Below are positions 1 through 7,865 of a stretch of DNA of 64,000 nt, one piece after another. The notes under the pieces were generated by a model. It ran no database searches. It was not told the DNA's origin and saw only the letters and a list, made by a program, of their open reading frames with translations. A program made the position numbers and the translations under genes. The stretch spans positions 4,154,001 through 4,218,000 of the forward strand of contig NC_018708.1 of assembly GCF_000302535.1 (NCBI RefSeq), given 5' to 3'. The DNA is from Acidovorax sp. KKS102. GTDB lineage: Bacteria > Pseudomonadota > Gammaproteobacteria > Burkholderiales > Burkholderiaceae_C. Within the stretch, counting starts at the first letter, position 1; each line of letters begins with the position of its first letter.

Positions 1-1025
1 TGCACCGAGCCCTTGCCAAAAGTCTGGCTGCCCATGATGGTGGCGCGCTTGTGGTCCTGCAATGCGCCCGCCACGATTTCGCTGGCGGAGGCAGAGCCTT
101 CATTGACCAACACCACCAGAGGCACCGACTTGAGGGATGCAGGCAGGCGCTTGAGCGGATCACCGCCGCCCCGGCGCTGGTAGTAGTCGGGCGCGGCCTT
201 GTAGGTGGCCTTGCTGTCGGCCAGCTGGCCGTTGGTGGTCACCACCGTCACGTTCTCGGGCAAGAAGGCCGCAGAGATGGCCACGGCGGCATCCAGCAGG
301 CCGCCCGGGTCGTTGCGCAAGTCCAGCACCAGGCCCTTGAGGTTGGGCTCCTGCTTGTAGACCTCTTCCACCTTGCGCACAAAGTCGTCCACCGTGCGTT
401 CCTGGAATTGAGACAGGCGGATCCAGGCGTAGCCCGGCTCGATCACCTTGCCCTTGACGGACTGGGTCTTGATCTCTTCGCGGGTGATGGTGACAGGGAA
501 CGTGCGGTTCTCATCCTTGCGGAAGATGGTGAGCGTGACCTTGGTACTGGGCTCGCCGCGCATGCGCTTGACGGCGTCATTCAGCGCCAGGCCCTTGACG
601 GCGGTCTCGTCGATCTTGGTGATCAAGTCATTGGTTTTGAGACCGGCACGGAAGGCGGGAGAGCCCTCGATGGGCGACACGATCTTGATCAGGCCGTCTT
701 CCTGCGTGATCTCGATGCCCACGCCCACGAAGCGGCCGGACGTGCCCTCGCGGAATTCCTTGAAGGACTTCTTGTCGAAATACTGGGAGTGCGGGTCCAA
801 GCTGGACACCATGCCGGAGATGGCGTCGGTGATGAGCTTCTTGTCATCCACCGGCTCGACGTAATCGGTCTTGACCAGACCAAACACGGCGGAGAGTTGC
901 TGGATTTCCTCAAGTGGTAGCGGTGTCATGGCGCCGCGCGCCACCGTTTGCAGTGACACCGTGGTGAGCGCACCCGCCACCACACCTACCGATACCCATC
1001 CTGCAATCTTGAGTTTGTGGCCCAT
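1..1025 (-). CDS. ctpA: S41 carboxyl-terminal processing peptidase, C-terminus outside the window
   Basis: This is a periplasmic serine protease of the CtpA/Prc type that trims or degrades envelope proteins from their C-termini. The translation from the ATG at 1025 has an N-terminal hydrophobic segment (about residues 4-22), a PDZ domain around residues 90-170 and the S41 core. The catalytic Ser lies in SASASE (Ser313) and Lys338 in TFGKGSV, 25 residues later, which is the usual dyad spacing. The gene runs off the left edge just after the lysine, so the C-terminal part is missing here. It lies downstream of gpmA on the same strand with a 122-base gap. Family assignment is firm; the natural substrate cannot be read from sequence. 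Confidence 0.93.
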   Translation of the reverse strand, partial: MGHKLKIAGWVSVGVVAGALTTVSLQTVARGAMTPLPLEEIQQLSAVFGLVKTDYVEPVDDKKLITDAISGMVSSLDPHSQYFDKKSFKEFREGTSGRFVGVGIEITQEDGLIKIVSPIEGSPAFRAGLKTNDLITKIDETAVKGLALNDAVKRMRGEPSTKVTLTIFRKDENRTFPVTITREEIKTQSVKGKVIEPGYAWIRLSQFQERTVDDFVRKVEEVYKQEPNLKGLVLDLRNDPGGLLDAAVAISAAFLPENVTVVTTNGQLADSKATYKAAPDYYQRRGGGDPLKRLPASLKSVPLVVLVNEGSASASEIVAGALQDHKRATIMGSQTFGKGSV

Positions 1026-1147
1026 ACAACACCTTTTACCGCTTCGAAACCAATATACACCTTGGAAGGGCCAAACCCGCTGCAGTTCCGCATGCACGCT
1101 CACTTTGGCGGGGATAAGCGGGGTTTTCCCCGCTCTTTACCTGCGAT

Positions 1148-1891
1148 TTACGCTTTGCCCTGCGATGCCACGGCAGCTGCAGCCTTGGCCGCCGCTTCGG
1201 CATCGCCCAGATAGTAGTGACGGATGGGCTTGAGGTCGGCGTCGAGCTCGTATACCAGTGGAATCCCGTTGGGAATGTTCAGGCCCACGATGTCGGTCTC
1301 GGAGATGTTGTCCAGGTACTTCACCAGCGCGCGGATGGAGTTGCCGTGCGCTGCCACCACCACCCGCTTGCCCGAACGGATGGCGGGCGCCATGGCCTCG
1401 TTCCAGAACGGCAGCACGCGGGCCACGGTGTCTTTCAGGCACTCGGTCAAGGGCACGTTCTCGGCAGCCACACCGGCGTAGCGGCGGTCGCCGCGCTCGC
1501 TGCGGGGGTCGGTGGCTTCCAGTGCGGGCGGCGGCGTGTCATAGCTGCGGCGCCACACCAGCACCTGCTCGTCGCCGTATTGCTTGGCCATGTCGGCCTT
1601 GTTCAGGCCCTGCAGGGCGCCATAGTGGCGCTCGTTCAGGCGCCAGTCCTTGACCACGGGCAGCCAGGTGCAGTCCATTTCGTCGAGCGTGTACCAGAGG
1701 GTGTGGATGGCGCGCTTGAGCACGCTGGTGAACGCCAGATCGAACTCGTAGCCCTCGGCCTTGAGCAGCTTGCCGGCCGACATGGCCTGGGAGACGCCGG
1801 TGGGCGTGAGATCCACATCGGTCCAGCCGGTGAAGCGGTTTTCAAGGTTCCAGGTGGATTCGCCGTGGCGGATCAAAACGAGCTTGTACAT
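1148..1891 (-). CDS. gpmA: 2,3-bisphosphoglycerate-dependent phosphoglycerate mutase
   Basis: This cytoplasmic glycolytic enzyme interconverts 3- and 2-phosphoglycerate through a phosphohistidine. The 247-residue protein begins [15 protein letters not shown], with the phospho-accepting His9 in RHGE. It carries the NERHYG segment and the second catalytic histidine in [11 protein letters not shown]. Its length matches the E. coli enzyme (about 250). It is divergent from the rhodanese-grxC-secB-gpsA group with an 87-base gap, and lies upstream of ctpA on the same strand. Nothing is unusual. Confidence 0.97.
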   Translation of the reverse strand: MYKLVLIRHGESTWNLENRFTGWTDVDLTPTGVSQAMSAGKLLKAEGYEFDLAFTSVLKRAIHTLWYTLDEMDCTWLPVVKDWRLNERHYGALQGLNKADMAKQYGDEQVLVWRRSYDTPPPALEATDPRSERGDRRYAGVAAENVPLTECLKDTVARVLPFWNEAMAPAIRSGKRVVVAAHGNSIRALVKYLDNISETDIVGLNIPNGIPLVYELDADLKPIRHYYLGDAEAAAKAAAAVASQGKA

Positions 1892-1978
1892 GGTTTCCCC
1901 AGGAAATACGGGCTAAAGAAAAAGCAGACCAAACCCGGCATTCTAGAATTACGCGGTTCGCCAACCCAAGGAAGCTTC

Positions 1979-2386
1979 GTGAAATTCATTATTGATAACT
2001 GGTATCTGTTCCTCGTTGCACTGGCTTCGGGCAGCATGTTGCTGTGGCCGGTCCTGCAGAACGCCAGTGGCGGCTCGCTGACACCCGCACGCGCCGTGCA
2101 GCTCATCAACCGCGAAAAAGCGGTGGTCATCGACGTTTGCGAAGCCGACGAATTCGCGGCCGGCCACGTCACCGGCGCCAAGAACGTGCCCGTCTCCCAA
2201 CTGGAAGAGCGCCTGCCCACCGTGGTCAAGAACAAGGCCCTGCCCGTGGTGCTGGTCTGTGCCAGCGGCGCCCGCGCCAATCGCGCTGTCGGCATTGCCA
2301 AAAAGCTGGGCTACGACAACGCCCAGGCCATGGCCGGCGGCATGAAGGCCTGGCGCGAAGCCAGCCTGCCTGTGGAAAAAGCCTGA
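1979..2386 (+). CDS. membrane-anchored rhodanese-like protein (YibN type)
   Basis: This is a 135-residue protein with one N-terminal membrane segment (about residues 8-27) followed by a single rhodanese domain. The likely active-site Cys94 lies in LVCASGARA, and the domain also carries the DVCEADEFAAGHV strand-helix signature. I chose the GTG at 1979 because the hydrophobic anchor starts there; the open frame upstream is antisense to gpmA. E. coli has the same order yibN-grxC-secB-gpsA, which supports orthology. Members are presumed to move sulfane sulfur or act in envelope redox, but the substrate is unknown. Confidence 0.9.
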   Translation: MKFIIDNWYLFLVALASGSMLLWPVLQNASGGSLTPARAVQLINREKAVVIDVCEADEFAAGHVTGAKNVPVSQLEERLPTVVKNKALPVVLVCASGARANRAVGIAKKLGYDNAQAMAGGMKAWREASLPVEKA

Positions 2387-2464
2387 TCCGCCCCCAGTTA
2401 TTCGGTCAGCGCTAGTCTTGCGACTGGTTTTTCAGTCCCACAGGAAGAAAGAGGAAGGTTCGCC

Positions 2465-2722
2465 ATGCAACCCGTGAAGATGTACACCACCGCCGTCTGC
2501 CCCTATTGCATCCGGGCCAAGCAGATCCTCAAGTCCAAGGGCGTGGAGCAGATCGAGGAGATCCGCATCGACACAGACCCCGCCGCGCGCAGCCACATGA
2601 TGGAAATCACCGGTCGCCGCACGGTGCCGCAGATCTACATCGGCGACACCCATGTGGGTGGCCACGACGATCTGGTGGCGCTGGACAGCCGTGGCGAGCT
2701 GATGCCCCTGCTCGGCGCCTGA
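2465..2722 (+). CDS. grxC: glutaredoxin 3
   Basis: This small cytoplasmic dithiol glutaredoxin of 85 residues uses glutathione to reduce protein disulfides. The redox site is CPYC at residues 12-15, and the TVPQIYI cis-proline loop and GGHDDL glutathione-binding segment follow, all typical of GrxC. It lies 78 bases after the rhodanese gene and before secB, the conserved order in gamma- and beta-proteobacteria. A strong hairpin with a U-rich tail follows it. Confidence 0.96.
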   Translation: MQPVKMYTTAVCPYCIRAKQILKSKGVEQIEEIRIDTDPAARSHMMEITGRRTVPQIYIGDTHVGGHDDLVALDSRGELMPLLGA

Positions 2723-2759
2723 CCCCCTGTCTGGGCGCTGCATAATGCAGCCCCATGTG

Positions 2760-2796
2760 CCCGCTGCGGGAGCTGCTCCCCGGCGGGTTTTGTTTT
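2760..2796 (+). terminator. hairpin with U-rich tail between grxC and secB
   Basis: Two stacked stems, CCCGC/GCGGG outside and GGGAG/CTCCC inside with a 3-base loop, are followed by TTTTGTTTT. This looks like a rho-independent terminator or attenuator for grxC, so secB may also have its own promoter. Pairing was read by eye. Confidence 0.55.
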
Positions 2797-2830
2797 GCTA
2801 GCAATTTCGTAAGAGCAAAGAGACTTCACC

Positions 2831-3289
2831 ATGGCAACCGAAGAAAACCCCGTGTTCCAGATCCAGCGCGTCTACCTGAAGGACATGTCGCTGGAGCAGC
2901 CCAACTCCCCCGCCATCCTGCTCGAACAAGAGCAGCCCAGCGTGGACATCCAGCTCGGCGTGGAAGCCACCCCTGTGGCCGAAGGCATCTTCGAAGTGGC
3001 CGTCACGGCCACCGTGCAGACCAAGATCAAGGACAAGACCGTGTTCCTGGTCGAAGCCAAGCAAGCCGGCATCTTCGAAATCCGCAATGTGCCCCAGGAC
3101 CAGATGGGCCCCATCATGGGCATCGCCTGCCCCCAGATCGTGTACCCCTACCTGCGCGGCAACGTGGCCGACCTGATCAACCGCGCTGGCTTTCCGCCTG
3201 TGCACCTGGCTGAAATCAACTTCCAGGCCATGTACGAGCAACAGCAAGCCCAAGCTGCTGGCCAAGCTTCGCCCATCATCACGCAGTAA
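2831..3289 (+). CDS. secB: protein-export chaperone SecB
   Basis: SecB is a cytoplasmic homotetrameric chaperone that keeps preproteins unfolded and delivers them to SecA. The 152-residue protein has the family hallmarks: the [17 protein letters not shown] start, the [19 protein letters not shown] segment and a Gln/Ala-rich C-terminus. Start ATG at 2831 follows GCAAAGAGAC. It sits between grxC and gpsA as in E. coli. A short hairpin follows the stop codon. Confidence 0.97.
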   Translation: MATEENPVFQIQRVYLKDMSLEQPNSPAILLEQEQPSVDIQLGVEATPVAEGIFEVAVTATVQTKIKDKTVFLVEAKQAGIFEIRNVPQDQMGPIMGIACPQIVYPYLRGNVADLINRAGFPPVHLAEINFQAMYEQQQAQAAGQASPIITQ

Positions 3290-3294
3290 GCATT

Positions 3295-3314
3295 CACAGG
3301 CATTTATGCCTGTG
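3295..3314 (+). terminator. short hairpin after secB
   Basis: CACAGGCA-TTTA-TGCCTGTG forms a perfect 8-bp stem immediately after secB. There is no T-run, so it is a weak terminator candidate or an mRNA-stabilising hairpin. Confidence 0.35.
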
Positions 3315-3320
3315 GTGCTG

Positions 3321-3354
3321 GATGAATAAGCGCATACAGCTATGAAAATCATAG
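3321..3354 (-). repeat. GATAGC/GCGCTT interspersed element overlapping the gpsA start
   Basis: Read on the minus strand, it contains CTATGATTTTCATAGC followed by a TGCGCTT end. This resembles the copy at 7151-7196. The gpsA start codon (3342) lies inside it. Confidence 0.5.
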
Positions 3355-4358
3355 TATTGGGCGCTGGAGCCTGGGGGACGGCGGTGGCCATGAGTGCCGC
3401 CCAGCACCCCGCAGGCCATGCCGTCACCTTGTGGGCGCGCGATGCCGCCCAGGCGGCCCAGATGCAGACGCAGCGGCACAACGCGCGTTACCTGCCCGGC
3501 ATCACCCTCCCCCCCTCCCTCACGCTGGCCCATGGCGACTTTGCTGCGCTATGGACCGGCGCCGACCTCGTCATCGTGGCCACACCCATGGCCGCTTTGC
3601 GCGGCATGCTGCAGACCCTGCACGGCTGCGCTGCGCCCGTGGCCTGGCTGTGCAAGGGGTTTGAAGCCGTGCCTGCGGGGACCGACCCGGCATCTTTTGG
3701 GCTGCTGGCGCACGAGATACAAGCGCAGATAGCTCCTGATTTAATAGCAGGCGTATTCAGCGGCCCCAGCTTTGCGCAAGAAGTGGCGCTGGGCCAGCCC
3801 ACCGCCCTGGTGGCAGCCAGCCCCCATGCGCAGGTGCGCGATGCGCTGGTCAGTGCCTTCCACAGCCCCAGCGTGCGCGTGTATGCCAACGAAGACATCG
3901 TGGGCGTGGAGGTGGGTGGCGCGGTGAAGAACGTGCTGGCCATTGCCACCGGCCTGTGCGACGGGCTGGCGCTGGGGCTGAACGCCCGCGCCGCGCTCAT
4001 CACGCGCGGCCTGGCCGAGATGACGCGGCTGGGCCTGGCGCTGGGCGCGCGCCCCGATACCTTCATGGGCCTGTCGGGCCTGGGCGACCTGGTGCTGACC
4101 GCCACGGGCGACCTGTCCCGCAACCGGCGCGTGGGCATGTTGCTGGCCGAGGGCAAAACCCTGCCCCAGGCCGTCGAGTCGCTGGGCCATGTGGCCGAGG
4201 GCGTTTACAGCGCCCGCACGGTGGCGCAGCGGGCAGCAGCGCTGGAGGTGGACATGCCCATCACCCGCGCGGTGGTGGCGCTGTTGGATGGCCAGCTCAC
4301 GCCGGCCGATGCGGTTGTCACGCTCATGGGGCGCGGGCCGGCCTCTGAGCTGATGTGA
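3342..4358 (+). CDS. gpsA: NAD(P)H-dependent glycerol-3-phosphate dehydrogenase
   Basis: GpsA reduces dihydroxyacetone phosphate to sn-glycerol 3-phosphate for phospholipid synthesis in the cytoplasm. The 338-residue protein starts with the Rossmann motif GAGAWGTA (residues 7-14). It has [11 protein letters not shown], the [14 protein letters not shown] segment with the catalytic lysine, and the C-terminal substrate-binding domain. It ends the rhodanese-grxC-secB-gpsA run and is followed by a strong terminator. Oddities: the first codons fall in a copy of the interspersed GATAGC element. An AT-richer patch at 3716-3753 ([13 protein letters not shown]) just before FSGPSF looks like another copy read through in frame. 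Confidence 0.97.
   Translation: MKIIVLGAGAWGTAVAMSAAQHPAGHAVTLWARDAAQAAQMQTQRHNARYLPGITLPPSLTLAHGDFAALWTGADLVIVATPMAALRGMLQTLHGCAAPVAWLCKGFEAVPAGTDPASFGLLAHEIQAQIAPDLIAGVFSGPSFAQEVALGQPTALVAASPHAQVRDALVSAFHSPSVRVYANEDIVGVEVGGAVKNVLAIATGLCDGLALGLNARAALITRGLAEMTRLGLALGARPDTFMGLSGLGDLVLTATGDLSRNRRVGMLLAEGKTLPQAVESLGHVAEGVYSARTVAQRAAALEVDMPITRAVVALLDGQLTPADAVVTLMGRGPASELM
3716..3753 (-). repeat. possible GATAGC/GCGCTT element inside gpsA
   Basis: On the minus strand this patch reads CTATTAAATCAGGAGC followed by TATCTGCGCTTGTATC. It is AT-richer than the surrounding gpsA sequence and resembles the intergenic element copies. It falls in the loop before the conserved SGPSF motif, where length varies in GpsA proteins. 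Confidence 0.4.
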
Positions 4359-4380
4359 TCCCATACTGCTCCCCCAAGAC

Positions 4381-4416
4381 AAAAGGCCCCTGCGGAATTC
4401 CTCAGGGGCCTTTTTT
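4381..4416 (+). terminator. rho-independent terminator after gpsA
   Basis: An 8-bp stem GGCCCCTG/CAGGGGCC is extended by flanking A and T runs (AAAA before, TTTTTT after). This is a strong intrinsic terminator, and the A-run allows function on both strands. Confidence 0.85.
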
Positions 4417-4451
4417 GCGGCGCTGTTTGCAATGCGCACCGGGGTCTGGAT

Positions 4452-4526
4452 TCAGAACACCCCAAACAACATCAGCAGCAGCACAACCGACAGCGGGACG
4501 CCAAGTAGCCAGGCAATGAGAGGCAT
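4452..4526 (-). CDS. 24-residue hydrophobic small protein (putative)
   Basis: This short reading frame starts at the ATG at 4526 and ends with TGA at 4452, encoding MPLIAWLLGVPLSVVLLLML followed by FGVF. Nearly the whole peptide is one membrane helix. An excellent ribosome site, AAGGAG, lies six bases upstream of the ATG on the minus strand. It occupies the otherwise gene-free 4359-4687 interval between the gpsA terminator and the end of lysA. I do not recognise a named family. The Shine-Dalgarno quality and the uninterrupted hydrophobic content are the only evidence for translation. Confidence 0.5.
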   Translation of the reverse strand: MPLIAWLLGVPLSVVLLLMLFGVF

Positions 4527-4687
4527 GGGAATCTCCTTGAAAGGGTGAGAAGTTCAGGTGGTTTCACTGTATTTCTCACCCCGGCCGCCCCTTGTCCGGC
4601 TTTGCACCCCAAACCCGTAGGCCCTCACCTACCTGGACCTGTGGCAGATCCACCCCACAGCGTAGGAGGCCAGCGCTGCGGCCGGGC

Positions 4688-5932
4688 TTACAGCCCCAGT
4701 TCCAGCGCCAGCAGCTCGTCCACCGTCTGACGGCGGCGGATCAGGCGGGCCTGGCCGCCGTCCACCAGCACCTCGGCAATCAAGGGCCGCGTGTTGTAGT
4801 TGGAGGACATGCTGGCGCCGTACGCGCCCGTGTCGTGGATCACCAGCAGATCACCCACCTGCGCGGCAGGCAGGTCGCGTGGCAGCACCACGCCGCCGTC
4901 GCCTTGGGTGAACACGTCGCCCGACTCGCACAGCGGGCCCGCCACCACCGTGGGCTGCTCGGCGGCCGTGGAGCCGTCGCGGCGCAGCACGCTCATGGCG
5001 TGGTAGCTGCCGTACATGGACGGGCGCATGAGTTCATTGAAGCCGGTATCGACCAGCACGAAGTGGTTGCTGCCCGCGTTCTTGGTGGCGCGCACCTGGC
5101 CCAGCAGCACGCCGGATTCGGCCACCAGAAAGCGGCCGGGCTCGATCTCCAGGCCGAGCTTGTGGCCCACGATGGCCTCGGCTTGCTGGCGCGCGGCGTC
5201 CCACAGGCCATGGTAATGCTGCGTGTCCACCACCGGGTCACCGCTGCGATAGGGGATGGACAGGCCACCGCCCGCCGAGATGGCGTGCAGGTCATGCCCC
5301 GCCGCATGCGCCGTGCGCACCAGGTTGACCATGGCGCCGCACACTTCCTGCAGGTGGCTGTAGTCCACGCCCGAGCCGATGTGCATGTGCAGGCCCACCA
5401 GCTTCAGGCCGTGCTGCGCAATCGCTACCAGCGCCGCAGGCAGGTCGGTGTGCCAAATGCCGTGCTTGCTGTGCTCGCCGCCGGTGTTGGTCTTGTTGCT
5501 GTGGCCGTGGCCAAAGCCTGGGTTGATGCGCAGCCACACCGCGTGGCCCGGCGAGCGCGCGCCCAGCTGGTGCAGCATGTCGATGGAGCCTGCGTTGACG
5601 GGTACGCCATGCTCCACCACGCAGTCGAGCGTGGCGGCGTCGAACAGGTCGGCGGTGAAGACGATCTCAGACGGCTCGCCACCGGCCACGTAGCCCGCCG
5701 CCAGCGCGCGCAGAATCTCGCCGCGCGAGACCGCATCCACCTTCACGCCCTGCTCGCGCATCAGCTTGAGGATGTGGATGTTGGAGCAGGCCTTTTGCGC
5801 GAAGCGGATGGTCTCGAAGTTGGACACCTGCGCAATGCGCTGGCGGATGGTAGCCGCGTCATACACCCACAGCGGGGTGCCAAACTGGTCGGCCAGGGCC
5901 CAGAGCTGGGCGGGCGAAAAGGGGTTGGACAT
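4688..5932 (-). CDS. lysA: diaminopimelate decarboxylase
   Basis: LysA makes L-lysine from meso-diaminopimelate, the last step of lysine synthesis, using PLP. The 414-residue protein is a fold-type III decarboxylase. PLP lysine K47 lies in FAQKACSN, the HIGSG phosphate-binding turn is in the barrel, and the CESGDVF active-site cysteine motif is in the C-terminal domain. The gene is divergent from lysR, as in E. coli, where LysR activates lysA. A 114-bp palindromic repeat begins 22 bases upstream of the start codon, so it lies in the leader or promoter region. Confidence 0.96.
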   Translation of the reverse strand: MSNPFSPAQLWALADQFGTPLWVYDAATIRQRIAQVSNFETIRFAQKACSNIHILKLMREQGVKVDAVSRGEILRALAAGYVAGGEPSEIVFTADLFDAATLDCVVEHGVPVNAGSIDMLHQLGARSPGHAVWLRINPGFGHGHSNKTNTGGEHSKHGIWHTDLPAALVAIAQHGLKLVGLHMHIGSGVDYSHLQEVCGAMVNLVRTAHAAGHDLHAISAGGGLSIPYRSGDPVVDTQHYHGLWDAARQQAEAIVGHKLGLEIEPGRFLVAESGVLLGQVRATKNAGSNHFVLVDTGFNELMRPSMYGSYHAMSVLRRDGSTAAEQPTVVAGPLCESGDVFTQGDGGVVLPRDLPAAQVGDLLVIHDTGAYGASMSSNYNTRPLIAEVLVDGGQARLIRRRQTVDELLALELGL

Positions 5933-5953
5933 GGGGAGGCTCCAAGGGTACTA

Positions 5954-6067
5954 AGAGCGGCTAACAAAACTCAGCAAAGCGGTTCTGGCCAGGCGCTGTG
6001 TTGCAGGCAGTACGAGCAGTACGACAAGACACAGCAACGACGCCAGAAGAGTTTTGTTAGCCGCTCT
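5954..6067. repeat. 114-bp palindrome-ended repeat, copy 1
   Basis: The ends are a perfect 19-bp inverted repeat, AGAGCGGCTAACAAAACTC and its complement. Shorter internal complementary blocks (GCTGTGT/ACACAGC, TTCTGG/CCAGAA) suggest one large hairpin. A second copy of the same length lies at 41510-41623 and differs at 5 positions. This copy lies between lysA and lysR. Confidence 0.9.
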
Positions 6068-6132
6068 CAGCGTGAACGATGCGCGGATGATGCCGCCATC
6101 CACGCATTCAGTCGAATGCTTTGATTTACGCC

Positions 6133-6149
6133 ATCCATTCAATATGGAT
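6133..6149. promoter_or_regulatory. candidate LysR operator in the lysA-lysR interval
   Basis: ATCCAT-N5-ATGGAT is a 17-bp dyad placed 12 bases before the lysR start. It fits the short interrupted palindrome (T-N11-A class) bound by LysR-type regulators. Assignment rests on position and symmetry only. Confidence 0.4.
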
Positions 6150-6160
6150 ATGCTCAGCGC

Positions 6161-7132
6161 ATGACTGGCATGACCGAGCCCCCACTGAATTACCGTACCA
6201 CCCACCGCATCACCCACCGCCACATCGAGGTCTTCCGCGCCGTGATGACCGCAGGCAGCGCCACCGGCGCGGCCGACCTGCTGCACAGCTCGCAGCCCAC
6301 CGTGAGCCGCGAGCTGGCGCGGCTCGAATCGCTGCTGGGCTACGCCCTGTTCGAGCGCGTGCAGGGCCGCCTGCGCCCCAATGCGCGGGCGCTGGCGCTG
6401 TGGGACGAGGTGCAGCGGTCCTGGCAGGGGCTGGAGCGTGTGGTGGACCGGGCCGTGGCGCTGGGCCGGTCGGGGGCCGTGCAGTTGTCGGTGCTGTGCC
6501 TGCCCGCGCTGGCCCATGCGCTGCTGCCGGGCGCGGCGGCACGGCTGATGCGGTCGCACTCCGAGGCACACTCCACAACGCGCTTATCTGTCACGCCACA
6601 GGAATCGCCCCTGCTCGAAGAATGGATGAGTGCCCAGCGGTTTGACCTGGGCCTGTGCGAGCAGACCACCGCCCCACCCGGCACGCGGGCGGAGGTGCTG
6701 CTGACGCTGGACGAGGTGGCCGTGCTGCCCGCAGGCCACGCACTCGCGCACCAGCCGGTGCTGGACCTGGCCGACTTTGCGGGCGAGTTTTTTGTGAGCC
6801 TCTCGGCCGAAGACCCCTACCGCCGCCTGATCGACGCCCGGTTTGCCGAGGCGGGCGTGGAGCGCACGCTTCGCGTGGAGACCCACAGCGCCGCCGCAGT
6901 GTGCGCCATGGTCGAGCAGGGCCTGGGCATCGCCATCGTCAACCCGGTCACCGCCCTGGCCGCCGCCAGCGAGCGACTGGTGCTGCGGCGGCTGGCGTTT
7001 TCCATCCCGTTCAGCGTGACGGCGCTGCTGCCGCTGTACCGCCCACCGTTGCCCGAGGTCGTGCCCATGCTGGAGGCCCTGCGCGCGCAGGCACACGCCA
7101 TTGCGGCGAGGCTGCCGCCCGCCATGGACTGA
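6161..7132 (+). CDS. lysR: LysR, transcriptional activator of lysA
   Basis: This is a LysR-type regulator of 323 residues with an N-terminal winged helix (HIEVFRAVMTAGSATGAADLLHSSQPTVSREL, about residues 22-54) and a periplasmic-binding-fold effector domain. It closely resembles E. coli LysR as I recall it, including QESPLLEEW, the AQRFDLGL stretch and VETHSAAAVCAMV. It is divergent from lysA. By analogy it activates lysA in response to diaminopimelate and represses itself. The start at 6161 leaves a short extension relative to E. coli; a second ATG lies three codons later. Confidence 0.9.
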   Translation: MTGMTEPPLNYRTTHRITHRHIEVFRAVMTAGSATGAADLLHSSQPTVSRELARLESLLGYALFERVQGRLRPNARALALWDEVQRSWQGLERVVDRAVALGRSGAVQLSVLCLPALAHALLPGAAARLMRSHSEAHSTTRLSVTPQESPLLEEWMSAQRFDLGLCEQTTAPPGTRAEVLLTLDEVAVLPAGHALAHQPVLDLADFAGEFFVSLSAEDPYRRLIDARFAEAGVERTLRVETHSAAAVCAMVEQGLGIAIVNPVTALAAASERLVLRRLAFSIPFSVTALLPLYRPPLPEVVPMLEALRAQAHAIAARLPPAMD

Positions 7133-7150
7133 GGCCACAGGATCTATAAA

Positions 7151-7196
7151 CTATGATTTTGATAGCAGCCCAGGCATATTGCACTAGCGCTATCGG
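7151..7196. repeat. GATAGC/GCGCTA interspersed element (clearest intergenic copy)
   Basis: CTATGATTTTGATAGC at one end and CACTAGCGCTATCGG at the other flank a short variable centre. Its right half is nearly identical to the copy at 9877-9922. It lies between lysR and the coaD terminator. Confidence 0.65.
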
Positions 7197-7199
7197 CAC

Positions 7200-7223
7200 A
7201 AAAGAGCCCAAACAGGGGCTCTT
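7200..7223 (-). terminator. rho-independent terminator of coaD
   Basis: On the minus strand an 8-bp stem AAGAGCCC/GGGCTCTT ends in TTTT. It lies 22 bases past the coaD stop codon. Confidence 0.65.
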
Positions 7224-7244
7224 GGTGCATTTCGGACAATGTCC

Positions 7245-7751
7245 TCAGCCGCCCGGCGCTGCCAGGCTGCGCACCTTGACCGCCAGCCGCTCCTCGACCG
7301 AGGGCGACACGAACTTGGTCACCTCGCCGCCCAGCACCGCGATCTCGCGCACAAAGGTGCTGCTGATGAACTGGTACTTGTCGCTGGGGGTGAGGAACAC
7401 GGTTTCAACCTGCGGCATCAGGCTGCGGTTCATGCCCGCGAGCTGGAACTCGTAGTCAAAGTCGGTCACGGCGCGCAGGCCGCGCACCATGGCCTTGCCG
7501 CCGCGCGACACCACAAAGTCGCGCAGCAGGCCCGAGAAGGGCTCGACCTGCACCTGGGGATACATCTTCACGGCCTCGCGCACCATGTCGATGCGTTCTT
7601 CCAGCGAGAACAGGGTCTTCTTGTGGTGGCCCGCCGCCACGGCCACGATCACACGTTCAAACAACTGGGTGGCTCTGCGCACCACATCTTCATGGCCCAG
7701 GGTGATGGGGTCGAAGGTTCCGGGGTACACGGCGAGCACGTTCTGGGCCAT
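7245..7751 (-). CDS. coaD: phosphopantetheine adenylyltransferase
   Basis: CoaD transfers AMP from ATP to 4'-phosphopantetheine, the penultimate step of coenzyme A synthesis. The 168-residue length is standard. The nucleotidyltransferase motif TLGH is at residues 17-20 after YPGTFDP, and the ISSTFVRE motif is near the C-terminus. It follows rsmD on the same strand with a 114-base gap, a common proteobacterial pairing. A terminator follows. Confidence 0.97.
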   Translation of the reverse strand: MAQNVLAVYPGTFDPITLGHEDVVRRATQLFERVIVAVAAGHHKKTLFSLEERIDMVREAVKMYPQVQVEPFSGLLRDFVVSRGGKAMVRGLRAVTDFDYEFQLAGMNRSLMPQVETVFLTPSDKYQFISSTFVREIAVLGGEVTKFVSPSVEERLAVKVRSLAAPGG

Positions 7752-7865
7752 GGCTGGTTGTCTCCTGTCTGGCGATTGACGTTGGCCCCGGCCCCCGGGG
7801 CGCTCCCCGCAGGGCCCGCCGGGCCGCGTGCGCGCATTATGCAGTGCAACATGAACCGGTTGGGC

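Noticed and set aside
1217-1978. A long in-frame extension upstream of the rhodanese gene.
   Set aside because: It is antisense to gpmA. The membrane anchor and rhodanese domain begin at the GTG at 1979.
4592-6124. A 510-codon plus-strand frame opposite lysA.
   Set aside because: It is the complement of lysA, whose motifs and PLP lysine are clear, and it runs through the 114-bp repeat.
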